DNA of 64,000 bases from positions 992,001 to 1,056,000 of the forward strand of contig VCCP01000002.1 of NCBI GenBank assembly GCA_005765155.1, in the 5' to 3' direction. Both the position numbers and the translations under genes were made by a program. The DNA is from Zelopaecilomyces penicillatus. Lineage: Eukaryota; Ascomycota; Sordariomycetes; Hypocreales; Pseudodiploosporaceae. The notes under the pieces were generated by a model that was not told the origin of the DNA, ran no database searches, and worked only from the letters and a program-made list of their open reading frames with translations. This document shows positions 1 to 11,797 of the stretch, piece after piece; within the stretch, counting starts at the first letter, position 1, and each line of letters opens with the position of its first letter.

Positions 1-679
1 CTTGGCCACTTAGGAGGAGGACTCTGTGAAGGATGGGCAGAAGATAAGAAAAGGTCTTTCCAGAACCAGTTTCAGCTTGAACAAAGGCATCCGCGCTGCT
101 TGATAATAAATGCGGAATGACTTTTTGCTGAATGGCCGTGGGCCGTTCAAGTCTCATCTTCGAAAGCTCCTCCACAAGTCGTGAGGATATCGTCAACGAG
201 CCAAAATTGGCCACATCGTGGAGCGGCGCATTCGTCGCCTGAGGAGCCTCCCATTCCTTTTCATCTTCAAAAACAGTTTTCTGTTCAGGGTTGAAAGAGA
301 ACAACCTTGAAACGACTTGCCGAGACCCTGTACCAGAACCGGGTGCCTGACCTTTCAATTTTCCTGATGCCGCTGAACTCCCATGGTTGCCTGGTTGATG
401 CCTCTTTGATGGTCCACCCCATGATCCTCCATCATCACCATCGTCGTCATAATCTGGTCTATCAGGATCATGACCGTCTACTCTCCGCCGCTTTGAAGTC
501 CTCGGCTCATCACCAGCCTCATTTGTCACAGCCGCTGGTTGCGGACTGGCGGTTGACACAAGATTGGCGCTTCTTTGTGCACGTTTTCTGTCACGCCAGC
601 GGCCGCCAGTGAATTTGACCTGAGGCTTGAGCGGCCCACTGCCTAGCTCAAAATTGAGGAGCATACCATCGTCAGCCAT
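1..679 (-). CDS. DBP7: ATP-dependent RNA helicase DBP7 (N-terminal part, cut by window edge)
   Basis: DEAD-box RNA helicase of nucleolar 60S ribosome assembly. About 226 codons run open from the ATG at 677-679 to base 1 with no intron; the C-terminal part lies outside the window. The N-terminus MADDGMLLNF is the signature start of fungal DBP7 proteins. A low-complexity basic/acidic region follows (RTSKRRRVDG, then an Asp/Gly-rich stretch), then the Q-motif region (LERPTAIQQKVIP) and motif I (AETGSGKT) just before the edge. The DEAD box itself is not visible. The gene is divergent from the PPR gene at 4053. The family call rests on the start signature and motif order; another DEAD-box helicase is unlikely. 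Confidence 0.9.
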   Translation of the reverse strand, partial: MADDGMLLNFELGSGPLKPQVKFTGGRWRDRKRAQRSANLVSTASPQPAAVTNEAGDEPRTSKRRRVDGHDPDRPDYDDDGDDGGSWGGPSKRHQPGNHGSSAASGKLKGQAPGSGTGSRQVVSRLFSFNPEQKTVFEDEKEWEAPQATNAPLHDVANFGSLTISSRLVEELSKMRLERPTAIQQKVIPHLLSSSADAFVQAETGSGKTFSYLLPILHRVLLLSGQ

Positions 680-3600
680 GGTTGCGCCGTTGTCTCTCTC
701 CTTCGATGAGTGAGGTGGGGCTATATGTGTGTACGCTCAGAAAAAAGCTGAGAATCTTGAGATTTTTCATACCGAGTCCGCTTATCGGCCAAAAAGTTGG
801 TATCGATAAGATCGCGACAAATGCGCTAACGACGCTGTACCCCAGCCACACGGTCAGGTAGATATTTTCCAACGCCCACCAGCCACATATGCTAAAGTAC
901 TCTAGAGTTGGGATTCTTTACAACAACGCCATAATGCTTGATCGACAGGGCGACAGAGGATGATCCGCAAACAGCCGTCTTGGTGACGTTGGCTACCTTG
1001 GTGTAATGGGTCTAAGTGCTATCGATAGTGGCTAGTATGCAAACCTAAAAAAAAAACCACCTTGTTTAGTCTCAACACGTTACTGTTGGCTTCAGCTGGA
1101 ACGGAGGATTCTCGTCTTTGGCAGCACTACTACTTCGTACAGTACAGTCTTGTCATCGTTTACGTCGTTAGATGTCTAAGTTGATGACGATCAATAGGGC
1201 TGAGCAGCACACCTCGGAGAAGACACCTGTAGTTCCGACCCCTCGAAACAGTGCCCGTGAGCCCCGAGAACCAAATAGGAAACGCAAGAGGAGCACGGCG
1301 AATGAAGCCCAGGCGGACCCGGGTTAGGCAAATTGCCGAAGGCGTCCGGAGAATGACCACATGGTGGGTAACCGGGAAGCCCCAGCTATCCGTTGTATCC
1401 GATCAAGACGGAACATTTTCGTGAACACTAGCCAGGTGACAGCCCAAGTTTGAAGTCCAGAGCCAGCCAACGAGGCAAACACAGTGCAGTATGTAACGGC
1501 CCTATAATGAGCCATACTAAAATGCTCATGCCAACCCCCCATGCTGAAAACCTTTCTTGAGCTCTTGATTCTGGTTGCAATGATTATACGGTGTAGCTTT
1601 TCATGCACTACTATGTACGGCCAGGTACCCCGAACACGTGTGGCGGTAAGATTGGTAATGATCTATGATCATGATGGGTGAAATACTCGCCTTAGTTAAC
1701 ACAATGTGGGCGAAGTATAAGTACCCAATGCTAGATGTGGACCTCTAATTCTTTCATAAATCATAGCGAGGTGACGGTTGCGCTGCAAGTGCTGCCACCA
1801 AGTCTGGACCAAAAAAATATGGGCTGCAGAAAAGAGCTGGGATTGTGGATACGGGGGGCGATACGGAGCCAGAGTCGCAACGATGGAGGAGCCGCACACC
1901 ATTTCTTCTTCTCGTAGCCCTCTGTTGTCTATGTTCGGCATATTCAGGGTGACGAAGGATAAAACAAAGCATTAAATTGGGTGTTGTTGGATAGCCGAGA
2001 ACGAACGGACCACGAATTTATCATCAACGGGTCATGGCGAAGTGGATGGCAATCAACGATCGCAAAGAGACAACTGGCTTCACAATGACTGACTTTTCTT
2101 GCCATGTGTGGGCCATGTGTGATATTGATCCCGGGAGAGGGCCAACCTACAGGACAACTACAGTGCAGGCCCTAACAATTACTCGCATCATTGGCTGTCT
2201 GTGCCCACAAGATCCATGGCTGTCTAAAGCCTTCCACTCGAAGCCGTCAGACTTCCTAATCCTGGTGAATGTGGTAATAAAGGTAATTAGTGGCCGTCCG
2301 CAGCAAACCCAAACCAAATAAAGGCAAAGAGGGCAGTGCCTGGTCTTGGGGAACCGTGACCGCTAAGCTGGGAGCGGCCAACTGGGCGTCGGGCCTGCCA
2401 CTGGCACTCTGGCACTGAAATGCCACTTGGGATGCCACTGGGAGCATCCCGACAGGCTGGCCAGCGCTCCCCAGGGGGGCTCGGAGTTTCCGGCTTCTCC
2501 CACAACTCCACTGTCCTGCAGGGAATCGCAGCGCATCGTCGCACCCGTCGCCGGTTTCTTCTCGCCTGGGCCAACCACGCCTCTGCCAGCCTACTGGGGC
2601 CGGGGACACCCCTGAGCGTTGCTGACCTTTTGCTGCAAAATGGCTGAGGTGCTGTAGGACAAGGACATGTCCAGTTTCTTGTACGTCGTCATCCAGGTGC
2701 ATTTGACGCGCATGCCTGGTGGCCTTGCCTTGGTGCGGTGTGCTTGTCTATGTAATTAATCGGCAAGGGGAGAGTTGAGAAGGGAGTTTCTTTTTGGGAT
2801 AATGGAATGGCAAGCATGGCTACTGCGAGGGGGAGGCGCATCATCTACAGATACATCGTAGTACAGCCCACCATCTCGAGCAATTTTATAGTGGTGTTCT
2901 TATTTTGCAACTTCAACCGTGCCCGTTCTTCACCTGAAGATTTTTTTTTGGTACACCCCGCTCGGTTTGTTGGTAGGCTTGACTGGTGTCGAGAGAAAGA
3001 GATTACTGGCAAGGACAGACTCCAACTTAAAATACGGAGCATGCTTGGCAGTCCATGGCCCTGATTTCCAGAAAAGCGAGAAGCAAACAGACAATGAGTA
3101 ATTAAGAGGCCCCATTGCCCTGACGTCTTCGCTGCAAATTCCTCAGGTCAGGTGTGGTGGGACGGCTACAGCAGAAGCAAAGGTGGTGGGCTCCTCCCAT
3201 TGCCGTTGCTTACCCAACTCCCAGCCCACCCATGTCGCCGGGGGGGCCACCTGGCCAGGGCAGCACGAGTTTACAGGGCAAAGCTTGGCCTGAGTCATTA
3301 CGTTTCGATCCTCGAGATTAGCCTAGCGCTCCCGAGTCCACCCTTTGGGGGGGGGGGGGATGGCTTCAAGGATGGCTTCCTTCAGGCGGGATTTGGTTCT
3401 AGCTTGCTGTGGACATGCACTGAGAGCCATGCACTAAACTCCGCAACCAGGCCGTGAAGTGAAGCAGGCACGCTGGTACTGTACCTAGTGTGTCTGGCGG
3501 GGGCTTGTTTACCACTCCAGAGCCACACTGGAGGACCTGGAGGGATGGGTCTGTAGTGGATCTGAGGCATCCGTCGACGGGTAGACGGGCGGCGCACTGG

Positions 3601-4052
3601 AAGGATAAGGCTGCCACCTCCCCCCCCGTTCTGTAAACACTCCGGCCTCCAGTCCATTGTTACTCACCTTCATCCCACCATCTACCTACTTTAATTCTCC
3701 CCCCAGCATCTGAGGCCATCATCTCTCTCTGGTCTCTCCTTACTTTCTTCCTGCTGTTTCTCCAACCTCCGGTATTCACTGCCTTCACCCACCCTTCTAC
3801 TGTCAACCCGAGACAGCGCGTTCCTTTGACGGCTCCAACGGCTGTCAAATGAACCTGCAGACGTTACACTTTTACTTCCCCGTAGGTACCCCTCTGGCTA
3901 TGGCTGTTGCGCATAGCAACATTTTTTTCGTGATCGCTTTGTTTAGTGCCATCTCGCGATATGATCTGCATTGCACATTTTTTTCTTACTCGATGCCCAA
4001 TGCCCAATTTACAAGCTAACTCATCATACAGTCTCCTCCCTCCGTCATCTAA
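680..4052. other. Long intergenic region between divergent DBP7 and PPR genes
   Basis: No coding region I can support in 3.4 kb; the open frames here are short, lack recognisable domains and overlap on opposite strands. It contains a 13-base G run at 3347-3359, a GC-rich patch at about 2340-2640, and a pyrimidine-rich tract at about 3660-3830 that looks like the promoter and 5' leader of the PPR gene. I saw no tRNA or other structured RNA. Confidence 0.5.
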
Positions 4053-7000
4053 ATGCCCATCTACTCTTCGTTGTACTCGAATTTCATCCGTCAAGGATCA
4101 ACATTCGCCAAGTCCATCACCACCCACGGCTACGCACAATCCGTTGTAGCTGCCACTCACCCACATGTTTTAAACACACAAAACCGCCCTGTCTTCGGCC
4201 GCCGACATATCAACCGTGTTGGCCGCCTCTCGACTCGTCATCTCCATTCCGCCTTCCACCCCGACAAGACTACTTCTGGTCTTCCTACCGAACACCGCCT
4301 CGCATCCACCCACGATGGTTTAGACGCCTACTTTGAGGCCTTGCAGCAGAAGCAAGGTGCTGACGAAGCTGAGAATGAGTGGACACAGTTCGAGTTTCCC
4401 AAGCGCATTGAGTGGAAGCCCAGTGCCGCGACGGTTCTCACCAGTGAAGATGCTTTAGTTCGCGATGAGGACCATGCTCTTGCAGTGCCAGTCGCTGATG
4501 GGCTCCCCTCCATCTCTGTAGAGGGAGAGGCCGCCCTTGCACATATTGATGCTGCTCTGGAAAGGGAACTCGAAGCTCGCTCGTTGGTAGAGTCGGCTGA
4601 AAATGCCACCTCCGCCCCTCAGTCGCGTGCTCGAACCCCTGCGATTGAGAGATCGCAAACTCCAGCAAGCATTGCTCGAACTGCGACACCGCCTATTGAC
4701 CCATTATCACAATCTTACGCTGATCATCTGTTGAAGTTGTCAGCAACTGGTCGTCATGCTGAGATTCCTGCAGTTTTTGAGGCCATGTTGGCTACTGGTC
4801 TTAGACCAACCGCCGCCGCCTACAATGCGCTGCTCCTGGCCGCAATTCGCATTCCCAGTCAAAAGATCGAGGTAGTGTCAAAGGCTCTTGATGTGTACGC
4901 CGACATGCTCCGACGACGAGTTTCCCCTGATAGTGAAACTTTCAACATACTCGTTGGCTTGCTTGCCTCACGGTCTCTCGAGGTTGCTGAGATCAAGACT
5001 GTTCTTGAGGAGAAGCGAACCCGTTTCGGTGGCATGGATGAGCCAGGCAAGTTCATGTTTGCTTCACACGAGCTTGAGCATGCTATTCTTTGCGAGGATG
5101 ATCGGCTTGACCTTGCCATCAAGCTTTTTGACAGCTCTTTTGACAGCGACAAAGACATTTACTCAGCAGAAGCCTACCATCAGCTGATCTCTGCTTGCGC
5201 TCAGGCTGGTCGTGTTTCTGATATGCTGCGAATCTACGAGCATATGGAGTCAAGCCAGACTGTACCATTCGCTGCAATGTTCCCCACCATGATTACCGCC
5301 TTTGCCAAGTCAGGCGATCTCGTCAGCGCCGTTGAATGCTACAATGAGTATCGCAATCTGGCAGTTGCTCACGATGCCGGCCGTTTGGCTCTTCAGGATC
5401 GACTAGACGCACAGGTTTATGCTGCCGTTATTAATGCCTATGTTGTCTCGGACAAGATTGAAGGTGCCATGAAATTTTTTAAGAGAATCGTCGATGAATA
5501 CGGTGTCAAGGTTGCTGATATCAAGGATGCTCTTCTTGGCTCCGGCTTTGTTAAAGGCTTCATGTCTCGCGGTGTTCTTCCGGAAGCCCTGCACTGGGCG
5601 CAATCTATGCAAGCCGACTCTCGGTCTCTGACTATAGGTCAGATTGCGGTCGAGGCCGCTGACGCAGATGACAAGTTCACCGCAACGGAGGCTTATGCTA
5701 ACCTCCAGGCAGACATCCAGAGCCTTGCCGCACCAGCCATTGCCCTTTTGGCCATGTGCGTTCGAGACGGCGACGTGGCTTCTGCCGCCAAGTTTTGGCA
5801 GGTACTGACTAATCCTGAAATGCACGCTACAGCATCTTTTATCGAGCCTGCTGCTATGTATGCAGTTGCTTTGATAGGTTCTGGGCAAGTTGCAGAGGGC
5901 CTAGCTCATTCCGAGATCATGTTCCAGCGAATCCGAGCGTCAGAGTCCGAGGCTCGACCTCAGCTTGTAGAGGAGATTGATGAAGGCATCGATTTTATCT
6001 CACGGTATATGGAGTCTCGCGGCATCACCGACCCTCGCGATATGGTTTCACAAGTATCAAGTGGGCCTGCTCAGAGTCAAAGTCTCTCCCCCTTTATGAC
6101 TACGCCATCCGTTTCAAGCTTTGAGGATAGCTTTGATCCCTATGCCCACAGCACAGACTTCAAGGGCTCATCTCTTATTGCTGATGATCTCGAAGGAAAC
6201 CACGGACGCAAGGGCCCTCGTTTGGGCGACGCCCTTAACCGATTCCGCAATATGCGCCGCGCCGGTAGACATCCTCGTTACATCACGTATGCCAAGCTTA
6301 TTTCGGCAGCCTCTCGCGAAAGCAAGACGGACTTATGTAACGAGATTCTAGCCATGGCTCGCACCGATATACCCCTGATGCCCCAGTATGCCGTTGTCCG
6401 GTATGGCTGGTCATCCATTCTCGACGCAATGGTTGGCGCTTGTCTCACCATGGGCCACCGGGGACGAGCAGAACAGTATCACCAGGAACTCTTGGAAATG
6501 GGAGCAACTCCGTCGGCAAACACCTTTGGACTCTACATCACCACTCTGAAAGACTCTACTAAGACGTTTGACGAGGCTTCTGAAGCTGTTCGGATTTTCC
6601 ATCGTGCCAAGACTGAGGGTGTTGAGCCAAGCTCCTTCTTGTATAATGCTCTGATTGGCAAACTTGGCAAGGCTCGCCGAATTGACGACTGTCTCTTTTA
6701 CTTTGCTGAGATGAGGGCCCTTGGTATTAAGCCGACGTCGGTCACATACGGCACTATTGTCAATGCCCTGTGCCGAGTCAGTGACGAAAAATTTGCTGAG
6801 GAACTCTTTGACGAAATGGAAGCCATGCCCAATTACAAGGCCCGGCCAGCTCCCTACAACAGCATGATGCAATTTTTCCTGACGACGAAGCGTGATAAAT
6901 CCAAGGTTCTCGCCTATTATGAGCGTATGAAGGCCAAGGGGATCACCCCTACTTCGCACACCTATAAGCTCTTGGTTGATACATATGCTACTCTTGATCC

Positions 7001-7541
7001 TGTGGACATGATAGCGGCTGAGCAGGTTCTGGAAATGATCCGCACCAGTGGCCAGCGTCCTGAGGCTGTTCACTATGCATCACTGATCCATGCTCGGGGA
7101 TGTGTCATGCACGACATGGAGGGTGCTCGCAAGATTTTCGACTCTGTGATTCAAGACTCTGTTGTTCCTCCCAATGCCAGCATCTACCAGGCACTTTTTG
7201 AGGCAATGGTTGCCAATCATCGTGTGGTTGACACCAAGGCTATCCTGGAAGATATGCGGGCAAGAAGGGTGGAACTCACCCCCTACATTGCCAACACCTT
7301 GATTCACGGTTGGGCCGCTGAAAAGAACATTGACAAAGCTCAATCAATCTACGACGCTGTGGTCCGGGAGAAGCGCGAGCCTAGCACCTACGAGGCCATG
7401 ACACGGGCGTTTCTGGCTGTGGAGCAGAGAGAGCAAGCAAAGGGCGTTGTTGGTGAGATGCTCACTCGCGGCTATCCCAGTGCTGTCGTCAACAAAGTTC
7501 TGGAACTACTTGGCGGTGGACAGGAGGTGTCCCTCGACTAA
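4053..7541 (+). CDS. Mitochondrial pentatricopeptide repeat (PPR) protein, Pet309/CYA-5-like
   Basis: Intronless gene for 1,162 aa. The first 70 or so residues are rich in Arg/Ser/His and poor in acids (e.g. RHINRVGRLSTRHLHSAF), consistent with a mitochondrial targeting sequence. Degenerate 35-residue PPR units are visible around residues 230-310 and 375-440, with the clearest run in the last 350 residues (YNALIGKLGKARRIDDCLFY, then MRALGIKPTSVTYGTIVNAL, then MKAKGITPTSHTYKLLVDTY). A serine-rich linker sits near residues 660-720. PPR proteins bind organellar RNA. Length and layout resemble the Pet309/CYA-5 class needed for COX1 mRNA stability and translation, but that identity is inference from size and architecture. 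The ATG at 4053 follows a pyrimidine-rich leader and gives a plausible presequence. Confidence 0.88.
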   Translation: MPIYSSLYSNFIRQGSTFAKSITTHGYAQSVVAATHPHVLNTQNRPVFGRRHINRVGRLSTRHLHSAFHPDKTTSGLPTEHRLASTHDGLDAYFEALQQKQGADEAENEWTQFEFPKRIEWKPSAATVLTSEDALVRDEDHALAVPVADGLPSISVEGEAALAHIDAALERELEARSLVESAENATSAPQSRARTPAIERSQTPASIARTATPPIDPLSQSYADHLLKLSATGRHAEIPAVFEAMLATGLRPTAAAYNALLLAAIRIPSQKIEVVSKALDVYADMLRRRVSPDSETFNILVGLLASRSLEVAEIKTVLEEKRTRFGGMDEPGKFMFASHELEHAILCEDDRLDLAIKLFDSSFDSDKDIYSAEAYHQLISACAQAGRVSDMLRIYEHMESSQTVPFAAMFPTMITAFAKSGDLVSAVECYNEYRNLAVAHDAGRLALQDRLDAQVYAAVINAYVVSDKIEGAMKFFKRIVDEYGVKVADIKDALLGSGFVKGFMSRGVLPEALHWAQSMQADSRSLTIGQIAVEAADADDKFTATEAYANLQADIQSLAAPAIALLAMCVRDGDVASAAKFWQVLTNPEMHATASFIEPAAMYAVALIGSGQVAEGLAHSEIMFQRIRASESEARPQLVEEIDEGIDFISRYMESRGITDPRDMVSQVSSGPAQSQSLSPFMTTPSVSSFEDSFDPYAHSTDFKGSSLIADDLEGNHGRKGPRLGDALNRFRNMRRAGRHPRYITYAKLISAASRESKTDLCNEILAMARTDIPLMPQYAVVRYGWSSILDAMVGACLTMGHRGRAEQYHQELLEMGATPSANTFGLYITTLKDSTKTFDEASEAVRIFHRAKTEGVEPSSFLYNALIGKLGKARRIDDCLFYFAEMRALGIKPTSVTYGTIVNALCRVSDEKFAEELFDEMEAMPNYKARPAPYNSMMQFFLTTKRDKSKVLAYYERMKAKGITPTSHTYKLLVDTYATLDPVDMIAAEQVLEMIRTSGQRPEAVHYASLIHARGCVMHDMEGARKIFDSVIQDSVVPPNASIYQALFEAMVANHRVVDTKAILEDMRARRVELTPYIANTLIHGWAAEKNIDKAQSIYDAVVREKREPSTYEAMTRAFLAVEQREQAKGVVGEMLTRGYPSAVVNKVLELLGGGQEVSLD

Positions 7542-8757
7542 GCGATTTATGGACGCATACTATGATGTCCATGCGCGAAGTTGTTTTGCTTTTATAATGT
7601 TTTTCACTTTTCAATTTTTTTTTTTTGCCTTGTTTCCTTTTCCTTGTATGTCTCGAGTGTTTTGCTGGCCTCGATGAGTTTTGATACCCTGTTTAGTTGG
7701 TCGAAAAAAAGGTGTTTATGGGTGTCGCGAGATAATCAGAGGCTCTGCACTGGTGTCGGATTTCCATCTGCATGGCGTTTGGGGAAAACAGTTCGTTCAG
7801 AGACGGTTTGGTTTTGGATTTGTCCAGAAGGACGGATGGGTTGCGGGCTTGTCAAGCTCGCCAATAGACAATACTCCACTCGGCACGAACATTTAAAAAA
7901 AAGCCAGCATAATATTTATTAGCAGCATTCTGGGGAGCGGTTCAGGGGAACACGCATTGGGTGGCATTTTGTGGCATATCGGGATGACGGCTGCACCAGG
8001 GTTATGGGAAAGATGAGGAGGATCTTGCTGCATATATGTTATGTATGTATGAATACTGCTATGAGGATCTTGAAACAATGGAACCAACGAAATACTCCAT
8101 TTTTGGAGATGCACTCATGCTTGCCTTGCCTTGCCTGTCTTCTGTACTGTGTTTGCCGTGATTTGATGCAGTACGACCAATTGTCTTGATGCAGCTCGGC
8201 TATTGGATGTGAACAGTAGTCTTCTCATAACCGTAGTGGTTCCGTGATGGTAGTGGTGAGTTTGTAGATGTTAGTTCAGCACTTTGATGCCTTGATGACA
8301 TGATAATGACGTTTGTTTTCTTGACGCCGATGTTTCCGCGTTTCTCCTCAGTGTTACGGCATGAGTCGGGTATGGAAATCCTCGGCTTTGCATTTACTAT
8401 ACTGAACAGATGTAGAATTTAAGCGGATTTCCCGTTGACCCATCTGGATGTACTTGTAATAGCCTGGATATGGGTGTGCGTGTGGCTGGGCTGGTCTCGT
8501 TGGGGGGTGTGTGTATTTCCACGGTGGAGTTTGCTTTTCCCTACGATAGCCTTTTTTTGGTGGTGAGTGTTGTCAGAAGCGCCCCCCCCGCTTTTGGTAG
8601 ACGTTGAGCCCAACTACACTCCTGGCGATCCCGCATTCTGTGACTCTGGTATCTGAAGTCTTTTCATCATCACTCTCCGACTGTCTCCTTTTTTCTTCTT
8701 CTTCCTCTTCTTCCTCTTTCTAAACCCCCCAATTTGTCAAAAGAAAAGAGGAATACC
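7542..8757. other. 3' region of PPR gene and promoter/leader of ERG8
   Basis: No gene seen. T-rich stretches just after 7590 probably belong to the PPR 3' UTR. The last 90 bases before the ERG8 ATG form a strong pyrimidine tract (8665-8729, CTT/TCC repeats), typical of the leader of highly expressed fungal genes. Confidence 0.5.
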
Positions 8758-10619
8758 ATGCCGACGGCCAACGCTACGACCGCCGTCTCCGCACCGGGCA
8801 AGGTGCTGCTCGCAGGCGGCTACCTCGTGCTGGACCGGCATCACACAGGGCTCGTGTTTGGGCTCAGCGCGCGCATCAACGTGGTCGCGGCGGACGTGCA
8901 CAGCGCCGAGGCGGGCGTACAGCTCAACGAGATCATCGTGGACAGCCCGCAGTTTCTGGAAGCGCAGTGGCGGTATGGATATCATAGGGCGCCAGAGGGT
9001 GGTGGCATTGGGGTGACGCAGCTGCATGTGTAAGTGGTCCCCCCCCTCTCTCCCCCTTTTTTCCCCATCTCATCTCATCTGTTCTTTGTGTGTTTAATCT
9101 CATAATGGGGTGATGATAATGATGATGATGGAGAACAACAATGGTGGCGGCTATGGCAACGGGCGAAAAGGCAGAACAATGAGCTATGAAATTTGAATGT
9201 TCCTGCGGAAGAGCGAGGGAGACGATAGCTTGTCTCTCTTTCTCTTTATTTCGATGGCTTATGGTCCCCCTCAAAAAAAGGGGGGGCTTAGTGTGGAGGG
9301 ATAGGGAATGGCCTTTGCTCTCAAACTGAGACGTGATGCTATTGAGACAGGATCTAAAGTGCCCGAGACAAAGATCGAAAGAGCTGCAACAAGCCATTTT
9401 GGGGGAAGCACTGTTGCAAACCTTACGTTTGGGCCATCCTCTCTCTCTCACTCACACAAACTGACACCAACGACCTCGTCTCATCATTATCATCATCACA
9501 AGTTACACTCACTTACTAAACCTTCATCTTCTGCACAGAGGCCCCACCATTAGTCCCAACCCCTTCGTCGAGACAACTCTCAGTTACGCCCTTACCTACG
9601 TCGACCACCTCCTTTCTTCTGGCCGGAGATCGTCCTCTGCCGGCGGCATCAAGTCGGCGCGTCTCATCATCCTCGCCGACAACGACTACTACTCTCACTC
9701 CTCTGCCGGTCCCGGTGCCGGACCCACCTCCGGTCGATTCGCCAAGTTCCCCGTCTCTCTCAAGGGCGCCAATAAGACGGGCCTTGGGTCCTCTGCCGCT
9801 CTCGTCACCGCCTTGACCGCCTCCATCCTGACCCATTACCTATCCATTGAGCACTTCGATCTCGCCACCACCAGGGGTAAGCAGGTTCTTCACAACCTCG
9901 CCCAGGCGGCCCACTGCGCGGCACAAGGTAAGGTGGGTTCGGGCTTCGATGTCGCTGCCGCTGTCTTTGGTTCCTGTACCTACCGCCGTTTCTCCCCGGA
10001 CGTCCTGGCTAGCATCCCGGAACCGGGGACACAAGGATTCAGCCAAAGCTTGCTCGCCGTTGTGGATGGCGCTGCCTGGGATGTTGAGGTCCGCCCCGAT
10101 GGGGTCAGCATGCCCAAGGGATTGACACTCCGGATGTGTGACGTCGACTGTGGTAGCCAGACCGTCGGAATGGTGAAGAAGGTCCTCTCATGGCGCAGTC
10201 AGGATACCGGAAAGTCTAAGGCCCTTTGGGATGACCTTCAGTCGAGGAATGACTCCCTGGCCGCAACTCTCAAGGCTGGGTCTCTGAACGAGCTCCCCGA
10301 AAAGATCTCCAGCGTTCGCGAGCTCATCCGGGAGATGGGCACGCTGAGCGACGTCCCCATCGAGCCAGACACACAGACCGCGCTGCTGGACACGCTCAGC
10401 GCCGTGGAGGGTGTTTACGGTGGCGTCGTCCCTGGTGCAGGAGGCTTTGATGCCCTGGCGCTCTTAATGAAGGACGACGAAGAGACAAAGAAGCGAGTGG
10501 AGGAAACTCTGGACAAGTGGAGCCGGGAAAAGAGCTCCAAGGTTAAGCTGCTCGATGTCAAAGGAGAGATGGAGGGTGTTCGGCAGGAAAAGCTTGAAGT
10601 GTATGCAGGATGGTTGTAA
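8758..10619 (+). CDS. ERG8: Phosphomevalonate kinase
   Basis: Phosphorylates phosphomevalonate to diphosphomevalonate in the mevalonate/ergosterol pathway (GHMP kinase family). Two exons: 8758-9029 and 9539-10619, giving 450 aa. The N-terminus carries the family start SAPGKVLLAGGYLVLD. Exon 2 holds the ATP-binding glycine-rich motif KTGLGSSAALVTAL, then HNLAQAAHCAAQGKVGSGFD and, near the C-terminus, the GHMP motif VPGAGGFDALALL. The exon join GVTQLHV/GPTISPNPFVE matches the uninterrupted family sequence, so the 509-nt intron (donor GTAAGT, acceptor CACAG) is supported although it is very long for a fungus. I chose the ATG at 8758 because an in-frame alternative upstream is only a TTG. Length is close to the family norm. 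Confidence 0.96.
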
Positions 10620-11235
10620 GTGGGTCGAGTGGGTTTCATAGCAAAGGCCTTACAAAATACAAAGCCATGCAGATATCACAAAAGGTACGAATGTATGATG
10701 CATTAATAGTGCGTAGAAGCTTTTTGCTTCACACAAAATTATATTTTTTGTTGTTTTTTCTTCCGTGTTGTGTAGTATCACGTATCAGTGACTTGACTTT
10801 TCTGCTTCCCAATCTATAATAAAAGAAATCCCAAGAAAAATCAAAATCAAAATCAAGGCAGAACAAATCTAAAATGTCCATTACCTTTCTGTTTCAAGTC
10901 TCCATACGCCGCACATCTATCATTTTCCACAAATATTCTCATAGATATTTCCGTAACTCCCCCCCTAGAAAGAGGGAGAGTACTCAACCAAAGAAAAAAC
11001 ACAAAAAACACAAAAAAGCAGCAACAGCAAAGAATTAGAGTGTAAGCTAATAATAATAGCCAGGTCTTTTTAGTATTAAAAAAGGATTTGAATTAAACCG
11101 GAAATAGCGGGGGGCTTGACTTTTTTGCATTAACTCGTAGTTGTAGGTTGGAGGTTGTTCACGATTTACGCCAGCGTAAAAGAAATAAAAACAAATAAAT
11201 GACGACGATCGATCGATGACGATTGACGACGACGA
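10620..11235. other. Convergent 3' region (ERG8 and small unknown gene)
   Basis: No gene seen. AT-rich with A-runs (about 10815-11040) that probably hold the polyadenylation signals of both convergent genes. A short ACGACGATCG-type repeat lies near 11200-11235. Confidence 0.5.
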
Positions 11236-11797
11236 TCAATACCAGCCAGAGTTCTGGGTCGAGGCGGTGAGGTGGGCGGGCAGGGCGTTGGGGAACGGCG
11301 ACCGGGCCCGTCGAGGCAGCATGACGGGGTACTCGGGGAACTCGGAGGCGATTGGGTCTGCGATGCCGATCTGACTGGCGACAGCCTTTTCGCGCATAAT
11401 GAGAATACTGGGAGGATGTATTAGTATTGAACCGATGAGAGCATGTGTAGTGAGAAGAGTTGAGGGAAACTAGGCAATATACTCACTCGTCTTCTGAGAC
11501 ACCCGGGATAGAGACTGGCAATGACTTCATGTCAAACGGAGCAGACTAAACGCAGCATGTTAGCAAATGCAATTATATAATTCAAGGACTTGGGGGGTGG
11601 TTTCGTACAATCTCAACGACTCTCTTCTCCTTGCGTCGTGCATGACGGACCAGCGCATTGTGAACCCGCGTGTAGAACGTCTTGACGTTTTCTCTAACCT
11701 GAGTCTGGGATGCGATGCTGCCGGTGTGGGAGTAGCCACTGATGCTCGCCGTTTCCGAGTGGCACGGGCTGGGCTCGCAGGTTGAAAAGGCACCCAT
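11236..11797 (-). CDS. Small conserved-looking protein of unknown function (three exons)
   Basis: Rebuilt from splice signals: exons 11609-11797, 11487-11545 and 11236-11407, with introns of 63 and 79 nt (donors GTACGA and GTGAGT). Phases close to 139 aa ending in QNSGWY and a TGA stop. The N-terminal 33 residues are Ser/Thr/Cys-rich. Next comes a basic helix-like segment (FYTRVHNALVRHARRKEKRV), then a Pro-rich tail ending in small basic clusters (MLPRRARSPFPNALP). There is no signal peptide, membrane segment or domain that I recognise. Codon use looks coding across both joins, which argues for a real gene. Upstream, about 450 bases without a gene include a GA-rich stretch (12120-12150), probably the leader and promoter. 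Confidence 0.72.
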
